From Clusia tigrina (Eukaryota > Arthropoda > Insecta > Diptera > Clusiidae), in contig OV050030.1 in NCBI GenBank assembly GCA_920105625.2, positions 28,576,516-28,640,515 on the forward strand: a stretch of DNA of 64,000 nt, in the 5' to 3' direction. How positions within the stretch are numbered: position 1 is the stretch's first letter; every line of letters begins with the position of its first letter. Under the pieces are notes generated by a model. It ran no database searches, was not told the origin of the DNA, and saw only the letters and a list, made by a program, of their open reading frames with translations. Of the stretch, positions 1-11,029 are shown in pieces. A program made the position numbers and the translations under genes.

Positions 1-179
1 TTATTTGCAATTGACGCCATTTATCGGGAAAAACGCCACGAACTTTTTCCCAATATATCGAAGGTGATGGATTTCAAGTATCTTCAAATTTTACGAGCCA
101 TTATGTGCTCTTGACACAGGTGGTTTTATAGGTGTAGAACTAATATCTTAGTTCCAAAAGAAGTTCTCGATAGCCATCT
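1..179. other. unannotated AT-rich flank
   Basis: No coding frame, RNA gene or repeat is recognisable before the tandem array that follows. Confidence 0.5.
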
Positions 180-718
180 ACATTATTTCATAATTTGAGA
201 TTTTAATTTTGTATTTGTGGGAGTCATTTGCCTCCTCCTTTGAGGTCGTCAAAACCGAATAATGTTACAATTTTGCGCGTGTCTATTGTTCTACCACTCA
301 AAGCTCTTTATTCGCTCTGCACCACTTTATATCGAATGATACTAGATTTATTTCAGAACTATTTAAAATTTCCTAATTTTGTATCTGTTGGCGTCATTCT
401 TCTCTTCCTGTGAGATCACCAAAACCGTATTATGTTACGATTTTGTGCGTGTCTATTGTTCCACCACTCAAAGATCTTTCTTCGCTTTGCACCACTTTAT
501 ATCGAATGATACTAGATTTATTTCAGAACTATTTAAAATTTCCTAATTTTGTATCTGTTGGAGTCTTTGTTCTCTTCCTGTGAGATCTCCAAAACCGAAT
601 TATGTTACAATTTCGCGCCTGTCTATATTGTTCTACCACTCAAAGGTCTTTCATCGCTCTGCACCACTTTATATCGAATGATACTAGATTTATTTCAGAA
701 CTACTTAAAATTCCTGAA
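180..718. repeat. three-copy ~171-bp tandem repeat
   Basis: The phrase ACCACTTTATATCGAATGAT recurs at 321, 491 and about 663, giving a period of 170-172 bp. Copies also share TATTTCAGAACTATTTAAAA and TGTCTATTGTTCTACCACTC with a few substitutions. The first copy is the most diverged at its left edge (from about 180) and the last decays after about 712. Short open frames in it (for example 228-413) arise only because the unit is repeated; they look like no known protein. The monomer is in the size range of nucleosomal satellites, but with only three units this may be a local triplication or a satellite seed. Confidence 0.85.
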
Positions 719-2189
719 TGACGGACGTTGTTGCCATAGACCTGCCGTCACTTCCTCTTACTACTGTAGTCAGTCCACTGGAGTAGCTTGCAAAACGTAT
801 TATATCACGCAGATATTAAAGTTTCTCTTAGTAGCAAATGCAGCAGGAGTTGTCCGAATTCATGTGTGGCGTTTGTTTGTGTCTCTGGTAGTGGTGCGGA
901 TTTGTGTCTGTCCCCTGTAGGATGTGCGTGCGGATGTCCTGGCGTGTGTTTGTTTTTTTTCTGTATACAGCAAGTCACGGAAAACTTTTTCGTGCGGATT
1001 TTGAAACAAATGCAAAATGCTGCCATTGTTTTTTTTGCTCTTTTTGCGTTTTTGTTTGTTTGCATACAACTATTGCAGCCATTGTCGTTGTTAATTCTGT
1101 TGGACATCCGCGTTTTGTTGCGGAAGCGTAAACGTAAAATGTTGGTCCAAGTAGAATGAATAATGGTGCAGCGCAAAAATTAGCGAACATTTAGCAAACG
1201 TTAAATTTGCCGGCTGTTGCTTAATAAGTGGCAGAACTGTGCTGTAAATCACGGTTGTCCAAGGCCAAAATATATAGTGTGGGAATAAAGGGTCCAAAGT
1301 GTGAAAAACTGCTATTGTTTGTAAATCGCAGAATGTTCGGGCTAAAGCTTTAAACCTGCTCCACTCGAATTCCGGGTTCTAGAGGGACTTCATAATATCC
1401 TTTGGCTTTTTATTTGTACTAAGATTCTTCAATCCAAGACTTTTATATAATTCCCACTATAGCACTCAATAGTTTAAAAATAATTTAATAATTTCTCCAA
1501 ATATTTGTTTCCCTTTATTTTTAATACACTACTTTTAACCCAGTCGAGTTGTGCCAAACCATGGAGCCGTGCTGACTAAATACAGCAGAACCCAAACAAT
1601 TAAACGGAAATGTTTTCAACAAAATAATTCACTGGTAATTGGGGGATTTGTGCAGTATGAAAATGGCAATAAGCAAAACAACAATACTCGTAATTAATTG
1701 GGTTTTCAAGCTTTAAGTTAATTTTTATGTGTTAATTGCACAGATCAAGTGGTCAGTTATTTTGTTAAATGGTAGAAAATACAGGAAAACTGTTTTTCTG
1801 CCACATATTAACATGGAAAAATACACTCGCTAAGTAGTTTAAATTTGGTTCGGTTTGGTGAAAGTTGCAGCTTGCAATTCATTAGGAAGCCTAGAATATC
1901 CGCGTAGACTGAATAGGGGTGTCTTGGAATCTTGTTCGCTACAAATGTCGGCATTTGTTTCTGGGAGTATTAAGTGTAGAAGCACTCCAAGTGTAATCGA
2001 TGGCCCGGATATGAAGAATCCGCTGATTATTATAGAAAACTACGTCAGAATCTTTTCAAGAGTATTGCGGTGCACAGCATGGTATCATATTATATACCAC
2101 ACCGGATTATATGATCCTAAAACGATAATTTGATTGTAATGTTGAGATGATTATCTCAGACCGTGATGAATGAGGAATTGGAGGACCTT
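719..2189. other. no recognisable gene
   Basis: Small open frames exist on both strands (788-1159 plus, 805-1176 minus, 1855-2133 plus), but they overlap antisense, are rich in low-complexity F/L/V or K/R/T codons and match no family I know. T-rich tracts lie around 950-1060. I see no promoter or splice structure that would make a gene. Confidence 0.5.
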
Positions 2190-2995
2190 GGGTCGATCGT
2201 AGAAGTCTAGAATGGTTCGCAGACGGATCCTAAACAAACACTGGCGTCGGTGCAGGGGTCTACTAAAATTTCAGAATCAATAAGCAGGTGGCCTAGCGGC
2301 TTTCAGGCTGAAACCCAAGCAATTTCAATCAGGGCAACGTTAAATCTGAAAACAGGCATCAAGGGCGCGCACATAGCTATCTATTCAGATAGTCAAGCAG
2401 CATTACAAGCATTACCTTTATATTCTTTGGAATCGAAACTGGTGGAAGAATGCTTCAATAATCTGGAATATTTAGGTGCAGCAAATAAAGTAGCAATTTT
2501 GTGGTTCCCGGGTCATTCAGGGATTGCAGGCAACGAACCAAGGTCGGTTCCGCAGTAATCCTCATAAGTCCAGAGCCATACTGCGGTATTAACTGGGCGG
2601 AGGCTAAATCCAGGGTAGACAACTGGGAACAGTCTCAGAATGAACTCCATGAATGGAAAAGAAGGGCTTCACCAAGCCAAAAGACTAAGAGTAAGACCAT
2701 TCACCTACAATAGAGAACTGTGTAATATGTGCAAAGCAGACATGAGGAAAATAGGAGGTTTTCTCTCAGGTCATTACTACCTGAAATATCACCTTACTAA
2801 AATCCACATTCTTGACGACACAGAGTGCCGGCTCTGTCCAGAAGAAGAAGAGACCACAAAGCACATACTATGCAATTGCATTCCAACTATTTCACCGCGA
2901 CCAGCTGGATCCGGAGGAATTAAAAAATTCTCTTCTTATGGGCATTCTCAATTTCATCCACAAACCGTAAAAGATACTGGAAGAACATGACTTTC
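2190..2995 (+). mobile_element. decayed non-LTR retrotransposon ORF2 fragment (RNase H and C-terminal Cys/His part)
   Basis: This is the 3' part of an ORF2 of the I/LOA type, which carries RNase H after reverse transcriptase. In order it shows an RNase H start EWFADGS near 2209-2229 followed by in-frame stops, FQAETQAISIRA (2299-2334), the catalytic-type block IAIYSDSQAALQAL (2370-2415), ILWFPGHSGIAGNE (2497-2538), and then, after a break in frame, a zinc-finger-like ECRLCPEEEETTKHILCNC (about 2822-2880). Frames change at about 2240, 2540 and 2640, so no product can be made. The coding text resembles the fragment at 54.6-56.2 kb. Truncated at the 5' end; the 3' border is uncertain, and 2996-3170 may be its tail. 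Confidence 0.75.
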
Positions 2996-3860
2996 AACTA
3001 CTTTATTTCTTTAGACAAGGAACATCTAGGTAAAAAAGGGCCTGATGACTTAAACTGGGATGGTTTGACATCACAAAACGGACGAAATGCTATGGCATTA
3101 CTGAAAAATACGGGTACTAAACCAATAGGGTATAGTCGATCGGACCGTTGTCATCACATGGATCACTAATTTTAAAATGTAGAATGACACAAAAGATATT
3201 TTACGTCGCTATGTCGGCCTTTGACAACCTGCTCCACAAAAAAATTAATATTATATACCATATCGTGACCCCCCCTACTACTACATCAGAATAAAACTGA
3301 CAATTGATAAGAAGGCTCAGGGATTACAGCCCCTATCACCTTACAAAAAATATGAATTGAGTTTGTGCTTTGAACGGAATGAAAATTTATCTGAGAGTAA
3401 CTACTCATAAGATATCGAAAACGCCTCCGAACTCCTTTTCTGGGGATGCCCGTGTTGATCTCTGCGCTGTCAACAATATGAATGATTCTTTACATATACA
3501 AGCTCCAGCGATTACAAGATTGTTGGAAATGCGCGTGTGATCTGCTTGCAGTGATTTGCTGAATTGGACAGGAGCAATGAAGTTACACCACCGACGAAAC
3601 TAGTTCACTGTGTTTAAAATATATATTAAGCGAAAACTTTGGTATTGTTTTTATCAGCAACGAATGCAATTCAAATCACAGCAATCGTTGTAAACTGTTC
3701 TCTAAAATGGTATTTCTAAAGTGCAGTTGAGAATTTTCTTTAATCCAGTTGCACAGTTTTGCAATGGAAAATTGATTTCGAAAGACATTCGTGTAAACTA
3801 TAAAAACAATTTGTAAGGACTTTAAGACCAACCAAAGCCATCGTTAAACCCGCTATATAT
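2996..3860. other. no recognisable gene
   Basis: Probable 3' remnant of the preceding retroelement up to about 3170, then AT-rich sequence with no frame longer than a few dozen codons and no repeat that I can support. Confidence 0.4.
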
Positions 3861-3872
3861 GCGAAAATACAG

Positions 3873-3912
3873 TATAAATAGAGGAACATTTGCTCCACCC
3901 GCACCAGACACA
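3873..3912 (+). promoter_or_regulatory. candidate TATA/initiator core promoter
   Basis: TATAAATA lies at 3873-3880 and an initiator-like ACAGTC at 3910-3915, about 37-39 bp downstream. A C/A-rich leader then runs to an ATG at 3954. This spacing and style (short CAA/CC-rich leader before a small reading frame) are typical of fly genes for small secreted proteins. No expression evidence is available and TATA-like strings are common in AT-rich DNA. Confidence 0.35.
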
Positions 3913-3953
3913 GTCACTTACAGCCAATCAACCTACCAACCAACCAAGTAACG

Positions 3954-4004
3954 ATGTACAATTGTATATTGTATCTGGAGATATTGATATTATTGGAATG
4001 CTAG
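3954..4004 (+). pseudogene. 16-codon hydrophobic mini-ORF behind the candidate promoter
   Basis: The first ATG after the candidate start site opens a frame MYNCILYLEILILLEC and then a stop. It is hydrophobic like the beginning of a signal peptide but too short to be one. It may be chance, a decayed secreted-protein gene, or a first exon whose donor I cannot identify. Function is not assigned. Confidence 0.2.
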
Positions 4005-4372
4005 CATAATTCTTTTTTAAAGTCACATGTTTTGGGAATAGACAACGAACATTCTTCATCCCTAGACAGACTTCTGAGATTCATAAAACAGTCAAAGAAG
4101 TTTGAAAAGGTGTAAGTTCCTTCAAAAATCCTCTGATCTAAATATTTCAAGGCTTGTGGTACAAAGGGTTTCAATGCCCATTGTACCTGGAGACCTCCTT
4201 CTTCGGCGGTTCATTTGTTTCTTATTGCAATGTTTCAATAATAAATACTCACAGAACCTTTCTAACAATTGCTCTAATAACTGATAGACCTTGTTGGGGT
4301 CCTTATCTGCTTGTCGGCGAGAGACGTCCTCTGGAATGTCCTGTCGCGGGAACCTGTAAACCTACACCACTT
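4005..4372. other. possible leader of an LTR element, minus strand
   Basis: If the neighbouring 4373-4611 segment is a minus-strand LTR, this stretch is where its primer site and leader would lie. Directly after the LTR end, the minus strand reads TGGTGTAGGTTTACAGG, a TGG-start consistent with but not proving a primer-binding site. No gag-like frame is visible. Confidence 0.25.
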
Positions 4373-4611
4373 TGTTAAATAAGCACTGGACTATTTTGGG
4401 TTTAAAACAACAAGCAGTTTATTCTTAAAATATTAGTTCTTATATACTATTTACAAATAAACATTACAGTCTACGTCTTGACTTTTCTGGTGTTCCAGTT
4501 ACGCAATTGTTATTGGCTGTCAGTTGCTCAAGCCAACTGACCTACTGAAAGTAAAAGTGTCGTCGGTGCATTCTAAATGCCCCTCGTCAGCTTGACTGCG
4601 GAACTGTGACA
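4373..4611 (-). repeat. candidate solo/terminal LTR (~239 bp)
   Basis: On the minus strand the segment starts TGTCACAG and ends TTTAACA, the TG...CA termini expected of LTRs. It carries a TATA box (TATATAAG, 4439-4446) and AATAAA (4418-4423). A TGG-start lies three bases beyond the inner end. No matching 5-bp target duplication is seen in the flanks and no second copy is in the window, so this rests on architecture only. BEL- or gypsy-type is possible. Confidence 0.35.
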
Positions 4612-5740
4612 CCCTAAAAGTTTACATCATAATAATTGCATAAATACTATTCATTTACAATATTTGCACCCTAAAAATATGTGCATTCTTAATGAGTTTA
4701 GGAGCCGGTGCTGTGAGTCAACTACGCGTAGGTAGCTTGATTCTAACTCACAACAACCTTCAATTACCTAATATAGTCACATCCACCCAATTAAAATACG
4801 GGTCCTGCCGATACCATTGAACCAAACTTGAATAAAATATATTCTCTATATAAATCAATAATATTTTATGGACCCATCACAATGTATAAAAAGTAGAAGT
4901 TAAACCACTAACACCAGATGAGAGCAACCGGTCATGTGCGACCACCGATGTATGACCTCTTCAAAATTTGTTGCATAATGGTGAAGGGGACCTTTTGAGA
5001 ATTTGCCAACCTGTCAGATTTATTAAGAGTATTTTGCATCAGTTTACAAGTGAATTCCCAAACTTCCTTGAAAGAGTTCAATCAATATAGTCACTGTATG
5101 GAACTAGCTTTCATCATGCCTCATATACGATTATATGCTCTCTCAGTTCCAAAAAACGGAAGAGTAAACTTCTACTACCACTTCTTGTTTATTCCAGTTT
5201 GTCATTATCAGTCAGTTAACAGGCACCGCCAACGTATCAGTCTGGACAAGAGGTTATATCATATTAATCATGTTCACATGGGTACCTCTACTGAAATCTT
5301 TTGTGGGTTGAAGACTATAGTTGTTAGTGCCTGGATAAGTTTACTTTCTTGTATAAATCTATAATAATATTAACATCTCTTTAGCGTTTCGACGCCCAGT
5401 TTGACATGAATTAATCTGTCGGTTAGCAACTGGGTTGATCCAAGTGCCGACCTACGGCAACAAGTCACTCTAGAGCAACCATCAGGAAAATCCTATACAC
5501 CCGATTTCCCAGATATCGCTGTTTCCTTTAATGTTCAAGATAACTTCCAATCTCAAAAATTGCTTTAAATTGATCAGAAAATCCAACAACTATAATAAGC
5601 TCAAAATCGGAGAATGTGTCCGGTATTTAGTTTTCATAAAGACGCCACGATTCTTATCGCATACTGTTAGCCAGTTTTTCAATTTAGCATACTCGTAGAA
5701 CTTTTGTACTAGGCTACAGCAAAACTTTGGCACGTCTTCA
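4612..5740. other. no recognisable gene; short cognate of the inverted-repeat arm
   Basis: Positions 4901-4929 match the right arm of the inverted repeat (7253-7281) at 27 of 29 bases in the same orientation, showing the arm sequence is part of a dispersed repeat. The open frame at 5050-5364 has no recognisable domain. Confidence 0.45.
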
Positions 5741-5990
5741 TTTCTTTCCGCTTATAATTCTCATCGGCTTTATACTTTTGTTTTCTTAACACACTGTCCA
5801 ACGCTTGTTTAGTTTGTCATTTGTAGAGATAGACTGACGTTCTACCCTATAAAAGGTCATGTGATGTTTCAAGATTATGATTATTCATTGATTATAAACA
5901 CTCCCGCGGTGCCGATGGGGTTGCTCTCATCTGGTGTTTGTGGTTTGACTGATGGCCTAATTGACCCCAAACTTTATTAATACATTTCAA
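5741..5990 (+). repeat. left arm of a long inverted repeat (perfect core 5813-5961)
   Basis: The core 5813-5961 is, by direct reading, the exact reverse complement of 7239-7387 over 149 bp. Outside the core the arms remain alignable but diverged: a CGCTTATAATTCTCATC-type block (5750-5775) differs at two positions from its partner, the next 38 bp agree at only about half the positions without a length change, and on the inner side about 30 bp align with small indels. The arm begins TTTGTCATTTGTAG. No TG...CA termini or flanking target duplication were found. Confidence 0.9.
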
Positions 5991-7210
5991 AGGTTCTGGA
6001 AAATATTGTTCTTTATATTAGAATAGATTTTCTTTAAGTTCGCTTTTCAAGAGCGAGTATCGCAGGGGGGGGACCTTTAAAAAACACCCAATTTTAATTC
6101 AAAAAGGGGTGGAAAATATGGAATGAAAAAAGCATGAAGTTGAAAATATCTTTTTGAGTGAGTTGTCTGTTCTGTATCTACACGAAACTTGTAGGATAGA
6201 GATATTTGATAATGGAGATTAATCGATAAAAGTGGATAAAAGTGTCCCACTTTTCCCCACGCAAATTGTCCCAGCATTTGAAATAATCACGATTTCCTTC
6301 GATTGAAGATATTTTCACCAAGGTGGGATGAACTGGCGGTGAATACAGACTTCATTCCCCACATTGCTTTCTGAACCATACTAGAAGAAAACACAAAATT
6401 TTATTATATAGATAAATGAATGATGAAATAAATAAACATTATTAGAAAATGTTATCGAGAAAGAAAGCAGGATCAGACTCATTAAACAGCTTTCGAGATA
6501 TACTTTACTGCCACAATTCTTTTTTAATGACTGATAGTATGTAAGCAGGTATACGAGTATATAGAATATGTCCACGGATGGATCAAATTGTCATATGAAA
6601 ATTTACTGGTTCAATTTACGGTATACCAAAATTTATACAAGAAATAAAAGAGAAATTTATATTAATTTATTTAAATTTTTTTAAAATTTTGGTTGTATCT
6701 TTGACGGAATACTTTTTGTAAGAAATAATTTAGAGTGATCGTTGTTGTTTTATTGTGCAGCGTTGTAGCTTTATTATTTTAAAATATTTATTTAAATTAT
6801 TTAATATTTAATTAATTTGTTTTTCTAACGAGTCAAGGTCCAAAAATAAAAATTTGTTTGTTTATATTTCATTTAATTAAAAAAGTTCCCAATGTTTCCA
6901 TCCTCAGGGTAATTTTCTGATCTGTTAACTTAAATGTAAATTACATAATATTATAATCATTATTTAAATATAATTGTATTCGTAATTAACTATAAAATAG
7001 TATTCCGATTTCCAACTTTTGATCACACGCGAAACAGGACGGACGGTGGTAGTGGGATGTCGCGAACGACACCTTTCTGCATGCACAGAAAATATAAAAA
7101 CCGAACGATTCCGTTGCCGCCAACGATCCAAATAACTGAACAGCTGCGAAAAACAGCTTACGATCTTAGAACACACATGCCACACCAACATGTATTAAAA
7201 ACAATATTTT
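5991..7210. other. spacer of the inverted repeat
   Basis: About 1.2 kb of very AT-rich DNA with a poly-G run at 6065-6073. Open frames are short (6077-6277, 6381-6575 and 6964-7191, all minus) and match nothing known; there is no transposase-like motif. If the arms are terminal repeats, this would be a non-autonomous element of about 1.7 kb. Confidence 0.5.
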
Positions 7211-7459
7211 AAAAATGTATTAAATAAATTTTGAGGTCATTAGGCCATCAGTCAAACCACAAACACCAGATGAGAGCAACCCCATCGGCACCGCGGGAGT
7301 GTTTATAATCAATGAATAATCATAATCTTGAAACATCACATGACCTTTTATAGGGTAGAACGTCAGTCTATCTCTACAAATGACAAATTTCCTGAGAGTT
7401 GAGGAGAGTATTAAAGCAACACACTTATAAAGCTGATGAGAATTATAAACGCTTAAAAT
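7211..7459 (-). repeat. right arm of the long inverted repeat (perfect core 7239-7387)
   Basis: Reverse-complement partner of 5741-5990. A minus-strand frame of 81 codons crosses it (7220-7465) but only because the arm happens to be open; the residues resemble no family I recognise. Confidence 0.9.
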
Positions 7460-7767
7460 GTACAATAATAAAAAAATTTGTATTTATTTATTACCTGGCG
7501 TTGTTGTAACATATGCTGTTCTCTTGAGTGTACTGTGGTGAAAAATGTGCATATACAATATGATAAGAATGTGATGTATTTACGAGAAACTCAACATAGG
7601 AAATGAATATGTGGTGTTGGATTATTTTAGTTGCTATGCGGTAAAGAATATGTTCTTTAAATCACTTGGAAGGTGGCAGAAACTAAGAATAATAGAAACA
7701 ACTTATATGATTCTTAGCAGAAACTTGTAGAAATGGTTTAAAAGTAGCTACTGTTTTGGAAATTAAT
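7460..7767. other. no recognisable feature
   Basis: AT-rich stretch between the inverted repeat and the first tRNA gene; nothing supported. Confidence 0.4.
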
Positions 7768-7773
7768 AAAAAA
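7768..7773 (-). terminator. Pol III T-run terminator of tRNA-Glu(TTC)
   Basis: Six consecutive A on the plus strand give T6 on the transcribed strand starting two bases after the tRNA 3' end. Confidence 0.85.
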
Positions 7774-7775
7774 GT

Positions 7776-7847
7776 TTCCCATACCGGGAATCGAACCCGG
7801 GCCTTCTGGGTGAAAGCCAGATATCCTAGCCACTAGACCATATGGGA
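7776..7847 (-). tRNA. tRNA-Glu-TTC: tRNA-Glu (anticodon TTC)
   Basis: A 72-nt gene that folds as a complete cloverleaf on the minus strand. The acceptor stem is TCCCATA/TATGGGA with discriminator A. The D arm contains TAGTGGCTAGGATA (A box). The anticodon stem is TCTGG/CCAGA with loop CTTTCAC, so the anticodon is TTC, decoding GAA and GAG. The T arm GGGTTCGATTCCC is a canonical B box. There is no encoded CCA, as expected for a nuclear gene. It is followed by six T on its own strand (7768-7773), a Pol III terminator. It looks functional. Confidence 0.97.
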
Positions 7848-10680
7848 TATCATACAATATTTAGCAAATTACTGAATTTATACAGTTGAAGTATGCAAAA
7901 TCACATAAATAATAAAATTTAAGTAAAATCGGCTTATATTGAAATACTCATCTGTATGCAAATAATTATTTAAAAAATAGTACAGCATTTTTAATTCACT
8001 CTTAAAAAATAGTTAACAATTTTTAATTCACTGCAGCAGTTTAACAACATTTATTTCTATATCTTATTATTTTATATATTGTCACTACTGCTTTCAATTC
8101 GCCACTGGCTTTTATATTGCACTTTTTATAGGCGCTCTTTGCAATCCAGAAAGTTTTCAAATGTAGGTCAATCTTGTCCATTAGGTGAAACGAAATAGCC
8201 TGATCCTTTATGGTTAATATTATGGCAAAATAACTAATGACTAAAGACTAACATCTTACAATATTAAGTATACCGAGATAGCAACATCAGTTCATATCTA
8301 ATATTCTTGATATATTTTGAATTTAAGGGCCATTTCGTCATTACATATTTATTGTATTTTTTTAATTTGGTGAACATTGTAATTCTGTTTCTGTAGTATT
8401 TAACAAAAACAGTATTTCGTATTATTTTTTATATGATCATCATCCCTAGTATAGTTGACTTAAAAATATCCTACATTTATTTCTTAAACTGAAGAATGGC
8501 AATTAACTGCCACTGTGTTTATTCAGCAACAAATCAGCTATACTCGTATCGGTTAACAAATTTTCTTGGACATATTGGAAACTTTTTTCAACCATTCACC
8601 CAAGCATAAAGGACTAAACCTAAACAACTGGAGGACCAGCGTGGCATATGTTTACATTTAACTCCTGCTGCCACTGAAGCCATCACAGCTGAGCATTGCG
8701 AAGTGCTACTTTGGTATTAAAAGTACTTACTAAGAGTTAGCTGAACGACAGGCCTAGCATACAAAAGAGGTCATTGATAATGCCGACAACGATACTAGCA
8801 CCCATGTTCCAGAGTCCTCAGTATGCAACAAGCGCAGCTAAGTGGAAAAGGAAAAGTTGGTAGTTCGGAATGCTGCACGCATCAAGTGGCACCGGAAGAA
8901 CTTTTTTCAATTGTTTGATGAGAGTCGGCGACAGAGATGAGCGTTTTCGCACGTATGTATACAAAGGTAGTTAGCTGTAGGCTGATGGAGTTGCGGTCAG
9001 GTATGGGTGGTTTGGTTGGCTGGTCAGACATATGGTGGATGGTCTTCCGACATGTCCATATGGTTCCATTTGCAGCAATTGAACATTCTCGAGTGCTTTT
9101 CATGTTTCCGTTACTCTTTTTGCTATTATAGTATGCTCGCTCGTACTCATGGTCGTGTACAAAGTGGTCTTAGTGGCATTCAATACAATGGACCTAGACA
9201 ATTATGGAGATGAACTGGTAGCTGGAATTAGTGTTGTTGTTTTCAACTTGGTTTATTTCCAAGTGAAATATCAGTTAGAAGAATGGTTGATTTTTAACCT
9301 GTTGCCATGGAAGTAGCTATGAGTCAAAGGAGGGTTGAACTGGGTTCGAATATCAAATTATCTGTAAACCATAAAAAATATACTTTTTATTATTGTAGGA
9401 AAAGTTTTTAAATTTTTTAAAGCAAAAAATTGTTTCTAATAGTTAGCTCCCCCTTTTAGCAGCTTCTAGCGGGTATAAGTGCTGCTTTTTATTTACAAGC
9501 ATAAAGAAACACAATTTTCCCAAAATAATGAAATAAAACAGGAAACAAATAAAAGTAAAGAAATGCAACCAAGACACATAAACACAGAATAAAATCTTTA
9601 ATAGCCTTATGTCGTACAATCTACACCGGCCTGTTGTGTTGTGCTTCTGCTGCATGACACAAGGACATCAACCACAAAAGTGCAAACTATCCTCCTTGAT
9701 ACTCGAAGTGTCTGGCTCTAGTGTGCTTCTCTTTTCTTTCATTCCTTCTATCATATTTTTTTTAACCTCGTCCAAATTAAGTTGAAAATTTGCTTTTCTT
9801 GTTTTCCCCGAAGTACGCAGTTGAATTTTCGTAGATAGAGAGCGAAAAAAATGCACCCTCATAAACATGATGTGCGCCACCATCGCATGTATCTCCGTAT
9901 TCCCAAATGACTTTTGTGTTAAGCCAAACATAGATGCATATAGTATGCAATCTACTTGCGGCAATTTTGAAAGATAACAAAGGATGTTTTTGAAGAAGGT
10001 GCAGGTAAAGGCAAAGGAAACAGTGGAACTACGCGTTATGCTAATGCAGTACAGGTGCGCAGGAAACAGTTGAACGTAGCTAAGCAAAGAATCAAGGGAA
10101 CTGAAATAATTGCTATAAAATTTACCATTCAGACTTTTCATCTAGATTTGTTGAATACCCTTTAGAAAAAATATGTATATATTAAAAGTGGGGTCGTTTA
10201 CTATAAAAACTTAATGAGCTGGAAAATCATCCGCACAATTTATAATTATCGCTAAGATCTCATTGTCATTTAATATATTTGTTAGGGTTTGAACGTATAC
10301 TTAGATTTATGTTGTTGGTGAATCTGTCCTGTTAAAATTAGGTAAGTGTTCCTCCGTGGTAAGCAAGTTGTAAATATTTCAACTATAAAACTGAATTCTA
10401 TCGATATTGTTAGATATGAGACAACTAACTTAAGTTTGGAAATTATCTAATTGAAATAATTTAATAAATTTACGATAAAAAAAAAATATACGAGTATATA
10501 TATATAGTTTATTGACTTAATATATTTTCAGATACTCGTATAGAAAAATACACTCTAATATCTAAAATTATCATGGTTAAAAGAGGAAAATTTGATTGAT
10601 GGACAAGGAAGACATGGATATAAATTTGTTCACAACTTTTCCACACTTAAGCGATCACATAAGGTTATAAGAAGAGTGAG
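7848..10680. other. no recognisable gene
   Basis: Read on both strands. The segment 8700-9240 is less AT-rich and holds overlapping frames (8882-9103 minus, 8937-9131 plus). The longest frame, 9668-10141 minus (157 codons), has no domain, no good start context and a random-looking composition. I see no transposon ends or RNA gene. Confidence 0.5.
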
Positions 10681-11029
10681 TTATCACTAATGACTTATTA
10701 CTAATGGCTTATCACCAATGACTTATTACCAATGAATTATCAATATCAACCTATCACTGATGACATATCTCTAATGATTTATTACTAAATAGTCACCACT
10801 AATGTCTCATAAATAATCACTCATAATTAATGACTTATCAGTAAAGACTTATCACCAATGACTGATCACTAAACACTTAACCCCAACTACTTATCACTAA
10901 TAACTTATCAATAATTACTTATCAATAATGAGTTATCACTGATTACTTATCACCAATGACTTATCACCAATGACTTATCACTAATGACTCACCACTATTT
11001 ATACATCATTAATGACTTAATACTAATAC
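10681..11029. repeat. 14-bp minisatellite, about 25 imperfect copies
   Basis: Unit consensus TTATCACTAATGAC. Perfect adjacent copies (TTATCACCAATGAC twice) occur at about 10945-10975. Elsewhere units vary by single substitutions (CACT/CACC/TACT, AATGACT/AATAACT) and occasional indels. The array is homogeneous in length rather than sequence, so it is old. Confidence 0.9.

Noticed and set aside
788..1176. Overlapping 123-codon frames on both strands
   Set aside because: Antisense shadows of each other in T/A-biased sequence; no domain.
9668..10141. 157-codon minus-strand frame as a gene
   Set aside because: Random-looking composition, no domain, no supporting context; frames of this size occur by chance in 64 kb.
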